Below, in pieces: positions 61,801-64,000 of a DNA stretch of 64,000 bases (position 1 is the first letter of the stretch; each line of letters opens with the position of its first letter). The position numbers were made by a program, and so were the translations under genes. A model generated the notes under the pieces. That model was not told where the DNA came from. It ran no database searches and saw only the letters and a program-made list of their open reading frames with translations. The stretch lies in the NCBI RefSeq assembly GCF_007859915.1, contig NZ_SJPM01000005.1, forward strand, positions 124,001 through 188,000, in the 5' to 3' direction. This stretch comes from Neorhodopirellula pilleata. Lineage in GTDB: Bacteria; Planctomycetota; Planctomycetia; Pirellulales; Pirellulaceae.

Positions 61801-64000
61801 CAACGACGGTAGTCTCAGCAGTGCCTTGGGTGGGTACACACGCGGTGAGATCGTCTCGTTCCCGAGTCCACAACTATTCGTGGTGGGTGATGCCCCTGCG
61901 GTATCAAACGAAAATCTACAATCCAAAATACGAGTTTCTTACGCCGAGCATTACGAAAATCCAGGCGACGATATCTTACTTCGTGCGGGTGTGTCGGTGC
62001 CGCCAGATCCATTCAACCCGAACGGCTCGGCAAGACGAACAGTCGTTCCCGGTGGAGCAAGGATTCCGCAAAGTCGAGATATCGACCTGTACGTTTCAGG
62101 TGGCAGTCACATCGACGAGATTGTTGAACAGCTCAACTCGCAGTTGGGAGCTTCTCACAACCTCGTTCCTCGAACCTACTACAATCAAGATCGGATTGTT
62201 ATCCAAGAGGACACCCCCACTCAGGATACCATTCATGCCTTGAATCTGAAGGTAAGCGAACTTTCCGCAACCGAACACGCGGGACCAACTATTTCGGCGA
62301 CTCTTCAGTTTCGAGGGTTCTTTGATACCGATTTCCCGACGTTCTCGGACGTGCATCACATCGATTATGAGTTGAGGGATCCGAGTGGCTCGCCCGTTAC
62401 GAGCGGTACGATCAGTCCCGATGCCAATTTCTGCTGTTCCTCGACATTCGAATCGTCAATCACCTTCGATAACGACGGTTCAGCTCTCAACGGTGATTGG
62501 CTGCTGACGACAGTCTTCCGTGAAGACGGCCCCGACGACAATCGGGGTCAACTCAATTGGGCAAGCCTGAGTTTTGACGTGCCTTTCGCTCACGCGTCCA
62601 AGGACGAATCCGATCGGATTCAATTCTCGGTTGTTAACCCATCACCGTTCCACGACGGGGTCGATTTCACCGTCGGTTCAGATCAGGTGGTCACTCCAAC
62701 ATTGGGCGCGACACAACCGAGCGTTGTTCAATTGGCCCGTTTGTTTGATGACACGCCCAACACACCGATCGCGCACGCCCTGGATGATCTGGTGCCTGGT
62801 ACCGCGGCCAGCGCCGATGCGTTGGGCATTCACCGCGTCGGAACGACGGCGGGCATTCAGCCCATCGGTTCGCTGAACTTGGATCTCAACTCGTTGAGTT
62901 GGGGTGGCGGCGTGGGAGATGGAACTCTGGAAGCCAACGGATCCGGGATCTTCATGCACTCGGACAGCCTGCTGACTTTTGACCTGGACGAAATTCGGAG
63001 TGCCGCCGGAATGCCTGCCGATCAGCCGTTACAGTTCGTCGCACCCCGAGTTGGAATGCGATCGGACGTTCCCGGCGTGATCAATGCGGCTGCGATCGTC
63101 AGTAGTAGTTCAGCGATACTCGGCGGCGTCGTTAACGGGCAACCGGCAACCTTCGGTAATCAAGGTTCCACATGGTCAGTGACCAGCCCGTTGCCCGCAC
63201 CGATCACCAGTGACAATGAACCATCATTTATCTTGGAAATCCCCGGCAACGCTCGGTACCTGACTCTTGTCTCAGCATCCGCGGGCGTAGCGGACTGGGA
63301 TTGGGGACAATTCTTTGATCCACGAATCCAAGCCATTGATACTGTTACTTCCACGAGCACGCCGACGACTGTTAATCTGCCAAATCCTGAGACCTTGTTC
63401 ACTTCGACGTTGAATGTTTCGGGCTTCAAGGGGACCATTGATGATGTTGATTTGGATCTTGATCTATCGATGTCCCGGTTCCGTTATGTAGCCGCCGATT
63501 TGATCAGTCCCCAAGGTACTCGTGTGAATTTGTTCCGCGATGGTTCGGGAAGCTTTAGCTCGTCCGCGTTTTCGATCGATGGAACGTTTGACTCGGCTGC
63601 CAGCAATTCGCTCGCAGCAATCCGCGACGGTCTTGGTTCGGCTTCGACTGCGACGAACGCCGAGGGATACATCCGTCCTCGACAGTCGCTGTCGAAGTTG
63701 ATGGGCGAATCTCCCAATGGAACCTGGACGCTCGAACTGTCCATGAATACTTCGCTTTTCACCGACATCACCGGGACTCTCAACCGTTGGGCGTTGGACC
63801 TGACTGTCAGTGGAGAGAATCTGCAGAGTTCCGGGACCGAAACCGTTCTGTCAACCACAACGTCACCGATCTTGCATCAGTTGCCCGCAGCGGGCAATAC
63901 GCGAATCACCGTCACGGGCACGAGCGGCTCGGTGAGTGAGCCTTACGCGATCGGTGACATCAACAACGACGGCTACGACGACGTCGCGTTCGCGGATTCG
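46859..64000 (+). CDS. Giant surface protein 2 (at least 5,714 aa, 3'-partial): LESRxLL signal, LCAT-like lipase, RTX, FG-GAP, P-domain-like
   Basis: ATG 46859 follows an in-frame TAA at 46850, so it is the earliest start. The frame was checked as continuous at 54821, 58019 and the last base, and is still open at the window end. Order: basic leader and LESRQLLAA (42-50); LCAT-like hydrolase with VVIPGFGGTF, TWDWR, Ser190 in THSTGG, Asp407 in GGDGTVP and His446 in VIHTG; beta-rich region with flagellin-hook-like units and an EF-hand loop (DIDGDGKLYFDE); RTX arrays (~2634-3794); conserved block (~3794-4051); pre-peptidase-like beta units; small RTX clusters; FG-GAP repeats (~4596-4854); two proprotein-convertase-P-like sandwiches (~5138-5244 and 5515-5657); and an FG-GAP motif at the end. 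It is a paralogue of giant protein 1 but lacks about 750 residues after the lipase. Lipid hydrolysis or acyl transfer at the cell surface is inferred. Confidence 0.9.
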   Translation, partial: MRFSPEIRRDSSNRDLTNRSTRKSSRRRNQQRRQIAQVFERLESRQLLAAGINPVVVIPGFGGTFADVLNDQNALIDEPQRSARVDEWYTNRGLEPSKLALEPLGQVYQNIVKTLENVGYVKNQTLFVTTWDWRVPVAPVDGVNDGLLAATYADITDATFDTGLDYLAHTLQAVKAANPSATAVDLVTHSTGGLIARAYLQSSFYGDGTDDLLPVGNLVMAGVPNQGASDPWNLSLDDWASSPESRVASRLVDQAYQRLQGGATIFGPDGSITTDDISNSSIDKTEFAQQYVGALRHLLPTYPVLDVDSNGSLDSITSANTPEANLFNDLLLDLNADPTNAYINSTASTSVVYSTEVDTSSTLVSHTGADGIFFPKNEILSFTDFVGTVPTPTEVWYEDVRVVAGGDGTVPTESALGPFIGDTNAKLSLVPINAADADNNGDPVIHTGLVINKFAQSQILQAIGAAANGASDIVSNLTLGKPTAAARLLALGIIELDALVEELTLKASDISAFVVQLGDSLQSLARDLNVPGGIPFVDDAISTIASFTDQTSELLTKFYNNARVFGSDDISVTNGILSEEATFAVRIDDQDPVFVTVAPDLTNGSIDDLYDDVNAALVAAGLGAQVIAEKPLGAIADRFSIRTVDPSVGSTLDISTLQITGPSPAPSSGRLGRDVNLSFTVDTKNLDQAVELDVTLTAESTVSNTRLNDLVRDLNSAMGVDIGDGTLLNELFVARIVNDEFIQIAAVDSTAESVLILGGEDLGLDASQAADANPAASELGIGVGQAATAEFRVTNLRDFVEVLNENMPVQTTLGYDSVTNRVTFNLNLEETFTESIDLNFSEAIHVGFADLNFAGGSAANFDVTAGINLNIGLDLNRIGGGSNVDANTLLSSLRNPVVFQVEVTSSGPAVASAGTLELSVKRFDQAATTITVESTTLDFTDNDTGADLAADLAFDLSDALSAAGIRVQADANGRLVLIAEDPLINDIHVTAAAFGFAVNDTGSQADLLISRADGSTPLEVIFDGAETLGDVQTKIQNAAPSLSVTFVDDQIQITDSTTPSGDLRLTISAASNSIGTSPAGAGLGILTRAAADDDVDTTYDDSKTVIGDNLLKGSLVDQFFIDTTNSSIYANATLNADDIDLTASLGLLELGIGGDQPADGGTADFTIMASLGLTDADDKLRLGEVTSAGVTPEFTYSGNAVFPINIPLLGETQPITLTLSSDPNDLLRPTFDISGPSINDLKNKIGDFKNLSLSDIAGMLREVVDLLRDSNIDGLNTEIPVIGQTPNDLLDFTDGILAVADHLLAPPDIDTLKSLRDQFAVQIDFINASPGQLAQLSASLDQVSRSIDPVHTYKLEITDGALGTYQTEMISSTATAMDVTAALETALGTPGSVTVAGQPGGPLTFTFDQSLGDVSLSSSSPSGLTTQFETTTAGALGTTDAVIEAKFVTTAGLSAALINLQSVLEDLTEKGVDVAALQTLADQLSGGVISTANLSAVLTDLLQAELGLPVAIAISFVDADSSQAGNQNTIKLALDIDPSVTRNVGFDLALDDFGPITIDSTGNLDVTLGGSIDLDIGFNFASLTPYVFDSTSFAITAAIDSSLNVTAGIGGFEAGLDGTATLTNTAGDAPASITVSIDQGLTPSDANTIGAIPIRQLFTGGLANTFDFNVDGEINADFDATLPGIPVIADAITVDYTIAGAAPTINYANLSSGVNSYLASLTDLSSMSLDQLISGTRTILTTIESGLTSDLLSNLPLIGDGLDMSGSFVGELQTLVNEFEALVNSTDDSVDALIGDIQELIYNALGPLGANMLKLNPLFHDDAAQSNGTEVADSRDVEVFLSDFATTAPADMEFYINLQLAGRDVIDADFDLGLDAVVFEFETEGGVELSWDYDFNFGFGINLRDGFFFQLNENTSFDSTGFDDGTAGSPEITLGAQVNLKPGTSLKGELFFLNLVAKSNPIEDYNANGVFDSGLNEAVDGIDYNRDGDMNDVLDEVDINGDGRFSRGTGLSGDIFIDVNNPDNDAKNRLSFGEIRGAAPLFTAGIRTEAFVDLALSADTDAGSSLPKLTTDLTVDWGISYSTSQGFVSGSPEVAFHDVSLDLGSFFESIAGPAFEVFEKYIEPAKPVIDFLRSEVPGFSDISTALGGPKITFLDLGAYAGGLGDKVADAKKVLDTIGGILDAVDEIKGFAGADGMIINFGDFVLSGGNSNTAQKTTSAPGINSIVALDHSAQAGSIKVTAGSTVLGSKDYTVIHESVTKIKFLKPQVGTVTIDYKHTTGKIDVTDATTQVSVDASTKSPMAGDVFNQIDSPTTPGSEANKSSTKSKLKKLSRSATSGGHGLNIPILSDPTNAFKLLTGETVELLEWDIPTLDLNIPFSARFGPLGPTPIFAKVGGNIGAKLDFSLGFDTRGISQTGNFLDGLYFGDLSNVSTGDDIDEIEFSLGLNVGVGIDIIIASVYLVGGVEGKLAFNWNDIDGDGKLYFDELAALATLPNDANVPGACVFDAHGSLNAVVGIEWSVGVWIFKVDGYIPIINEELFSFEYSCTVDLDVATLTDNEPGFSNGTLLLNAGPRAGVREPGTSTDDAEVFTVREVVADGVPVIEVEYDYAFDETTTLKIKRQYPVNQVNEIRFDGGAGDDQITIDPSVRDSIPVTLIGGAGNDKLTGGRGKTVFVGGAGNDTISGGGNDDVYLFEDGWGDDIIVDAGPVIGGTPSQDRFDFSAVTEDLTVTLGSIRVEGASGSSVTSPTGGLVEGIESMVAGGGNDTLILNDAVGTTRLWTINGNGSGNIDDEFYFTRFENLRGGVQDDIFAFVGPGRISGTIDGAGSTDLITYANVVGPIEVDRKSSTASLLSSYVGIESFIGSSAADTLIGADAAATWNVTGADRGNIDGNFQFQGFENLTGGDSNDAFVVAADGSISGHLLGSRSINIADSDRLDLSAKANSITATITGRNQGQTSGGATVNFERVESIVGGSASDHFVIESLAGLTGTTDGGVGGEDHLDYSAWLSSVTVNFESGVNQIGMVAGMEFLTGGSAGDTLTGNGSNNRIIGLAGDDTIDGKEGRNTLVGDSANFSFGTIQTTTATLGNDTIRAGGGNNLILPGSGDDTVTAGAGDNRVLGDQGIITLSGDFVVDMETTTLGGGNDTITLGGGNNLVIGGEGNDTITVGSAGTTGNNVLIGDVGSIDRLNGRTTVATSTASNGSGTDTITTFGGADAILGGGDDDIIKAGDGANYVLGDDGTITFAVGLPVRSTLDPSATDGHDEITTGEDRDFIFTGDGDNTVHAGNGDDDVVGGSGIDNLDGQGGSDWLVGLLGSDIIQGGEGKDVIFGGMPLGTRQDYDDTTDFTTLALVDEAEVDHPTGFNLSRVPIIVGGVSIDGVAGDGRDNLDGGGDDDVIFGGVDADVIKGGGGSDYIDAGAGLDTIFGDDAVGGTDGDDFIRGGQGGDTIKGGLGTDILLGDEGDDELRGDDGGYGQRLFGGDGRDYLYAFQTTNGSASGDQLFGGSGGDFLYGAGKNELLVGDSGNDFIQGEVGEDTLLGGGGEDQLFGGDDNDTIWGGAGTDYIDGQLGNDKQYGGSGIDLFVLEINADANDLIDGHYGNANKGDVEDDNATDILTIDGTTAGDTILIGEITLVGADQGKAGVWYDDDVSAPKLIPVEMLDPNGNLLVEQFRIAGLAGNDVIGFVTPLALIAGAIGNLPLGLGPLDTSFLADRSRDWVGVFDGNSGDDTLIGSSGRDRLDGGTGSDTAFGFGGDDRLWGDGGGGLSSNLDRLFAGQGNDDLIGGQGKNELYAWSFDPGVIGDDFGVFIAEDGTITSGSQSGTLNQEVTGLNRMLGAQQDDKLYGGTTLDFMYGNGGSDDLFRSDGTTFESLDGTLAGDAWKEYAKESDQVWYVGGTNADDRIEVNYVTEPGLLSDHHLITRLTENNGNFSFSAEVHLDFAATDSNGDAVWSVEDLAFRLDQLSELTDAESRREELEAIAAAAVQTATPSELIAGILPPEGDFLVILIDALDGNDRVTVGPTVQKTVWVDAGAGDDVVEILSGNAILVDRAESSQGVNGVRGRNNSTASPNDPRRAFTLLRPSGSTNQTFDDQTIATDELATFNGLSIDSPDDVDWYQFSLAEAGLAAGSISTRSGSAIDQLQLKIYGAGDFDNASGLLADGASALLSTINATDPLLSEITDLSSLAADTTYWLQISANQVPTLYDLRFNLDGVDVSGLTPAELRERDVDVNMSLREDMQRRDVIIGGTGDDILRGGAGEDWIFGNEGNDVLTGGNDRQASDLLFGGNGQDTFQIIPDRLPLLGNQPNTQFDPATQTYLPTFSEQIIGGADEDRILYLGGDLDRRGFEVPDYVSMRYNTGLHRYEFASLVWDIGTQAYRTETDDNGQTRYELQFTFLQSREVENIQFELGAGDDVLRLDPEFQFLPIDLSDPENPIVDTSAPAGLFEEWGIDRGDAEQGAFEAISINGGDGNDVLFGTPYADRITGGSGNDLIVAGLGDDLVDGGGGQDTIYGNAIDAQSAAGVGYPIQIEKADFFQFLDLDAEPYQFELAPPFIELEPQGRQGVDFVSGSNVDQVERNAYGVENTSESILSPFESVGDFNDDGFDDFMTSSVDTSYLIYGPLTLTDLDEIDVIADFIIDHADLGRPAIGAGDINADGIHDLVFIRRQSVDEQVHDDLLMTVVYGGTFASNINGDVTPWPRHWDDSQRAVLGGGDFVKGTFLDNVLISAGADRNSSFIRIPSAARKNPSLGASLLSSSTESIDEISVQLLEITGDGNTDVLVATRSPDSPSVVTGNANIGYVFSGQTISDSEQPELSLDDSIATIRSDTPLTQMRTLVVGDLNGDGKDDLVFGNTAASVAVAATTPAVVLFPNEVTVSPGTTTSLRLSFGTGESEILTVPHVDGSDANTTVTQVDLAEQINIALDKSRFAHLITASVAGDRILLTTMEGGSDVQLSVLDDDGSPLGFEVSRSVSAPKNYIANDGSLSSALGGYTRGEIVSFPSPQLFVVGDAPAVSNENLQSKIRVSYAEHYENPGDDILLRAGVSVPPDPFNPNGSARRTVVPGGARIPQSRDIDLYVSGGSHIDEIVEQLNSQLGASHNLVPRTYYNQDRIVIQEDTPTQDTIHALNLKVSELSATEHAGPTISATLQFRGFFDTDFPTFSDVHHIDYELRDPSGSPVTSGTISPDANFCCSSTFESSITFDNDGSALNGDWLLTTVFREDGPDDNRGQLNWASLSFDVPFAHASKDESDRIQFSVVNPSPFHDGVDFTVGSDQVVTPTLGATQPSVVQLARLFDDTPNTPIAHALDDLVPGTAASADALGIHRVGTTAGIQPIGSLNLDLNSLSWGGGVGDGTLEANGSGIFMHSDSLLTFDLDEIRSAAGMPADQPLQFVAPRVGMRSDVPGVINAAAIVSSSSAILGGVVNGQPATFGNQGSTWSVTSPLPAPITSDNEPSFILEIPGNARYLTLVSASAGVADWDWGQFFDPRIQAIDTVTSTSTPTTVNLPNPETLFTSTLNVSGFKGTIDDVDLDLDLSMSRFRYVAADLISPQGTRVNLFRDGSGSFSSSAFSIDGTFDSAASNSLAAIRDGLGSASTATNAEGYIRPRQSLSKLMGESPNGTWTLELSMNTSLFTDITGTLNRWALDLTVSGENLQSSGTETVLSTTTSPILHQLPAAGNTRITVTGTSGSVSEPYAIGDINNDGYDDVAFADS
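54758..58242 (+). repeat. RTX (hemolysin-type) calcium-binding repeat region of giant protein 2
   Basis: Repeats such as GGAGNDKLTGG and GGAGNDTISGGGNDDVYLF begin near 54758. Long beta-rich spacers follow, with dense runs near 56100-56880, 57000-57560 and 58020-58242, the last ending in GGQGKNELYAW. The order of blocks and spacers matches giant protein 1, including the unit GQRLFGGDGRD. Further small clusters lie at about 59587-59730 and 60256-60400. Confidence 0.93.

Noticed and set aside
46859..64000. Possibility that the region right of 46859 is a set of broken genes, since only short frames end inside it
   Set aside because: One frame from ATG 46859 stays in register at every point checked and is open at the last base; the short frames are shadows.
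1..64000. tRNA, rRNA, insertion sequence or prophage genes
   Set aside because: None seen: no transposase, integrase or RNA-gene signature was recognised by eye on either strand.

Overview
The window looks like chromosomal DNA of a planctomycete, most like the Rhodopirellula/Pirellulaceae group. The evidence is a DUF1559 (prepilin-like) gene, ECF sigma factor genes next to large Ser/Thr protein kinases with N-terminal HxxxCxxC zinc-finger-like motifs, giant surface proteins that begin with the planctomycete LEPRxLL sorting motif, and palindromic intergenic elements. No rRNA, tRNA, CRISPR array, insertion sequence or phage gene was seen. Coding density is high, and Shine-Dalgarno sequences are mostly weak, as is common in this phylum.

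Left edge (1-3750): the 3' part of a double SF1 helicase gene runs off the left end. It is followed by a short decayed fragment of a LamG-type sensor domain and a minus-strand gene for a predicted outer-membrane beta-barrel protein.

Module 1 (3876-40529): an ECF sigma factor and two membrane-spanning Ser/Thr kinases lie on the minus strand in the order ECF - kinase B (LamG ectodomain) - kinase A (TPR ectodomain). Facing away from the sigma gene is a giant gene of 10,063 codons. Its product has a LEPRLLLA signal, an LCAT-like lipase domain with a recognisable Ser/Asp/His triad, long beta-rich regions, RTX calcium-binding arrays, FG-GAP and propeller-like repeats, several LamG domains, malectin-like, LRR, discoidin-like and PKD domains, two GEVED repeats and a dockerin-like pair of calcium loops.

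Module 2 (40943-64000): kinase C has a parallel beta-helix ectodomain and is followed by a DUF1559 protein (minus), a second ECF sigma factor (minus) and, divergent from it, a second giant gene. That gene is open for at least 5,714 codons and leaves the window on the right. It is a clear paralogue of the first giant protein from the signal through the lipase triad, beta-rich region, RTX arrays and a conserved post-RTX block.

Reading the genes together (inference): the two giant proteins are probably secreted or surface-anchored, calcium-binding adhesive enzymes acting on lipids. Each is paired head-to-head with an ECF sigma gene. The neighbouring kinases combine an anti-sigma-like zinc-finger motif, a cytoplasmic kinase and an ectodomain of a type also found in extracellular proteins, so they could report surface conditions to the sigma factors. 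The duplicated sigma/giant arrangement is the most interesting feature of the window.
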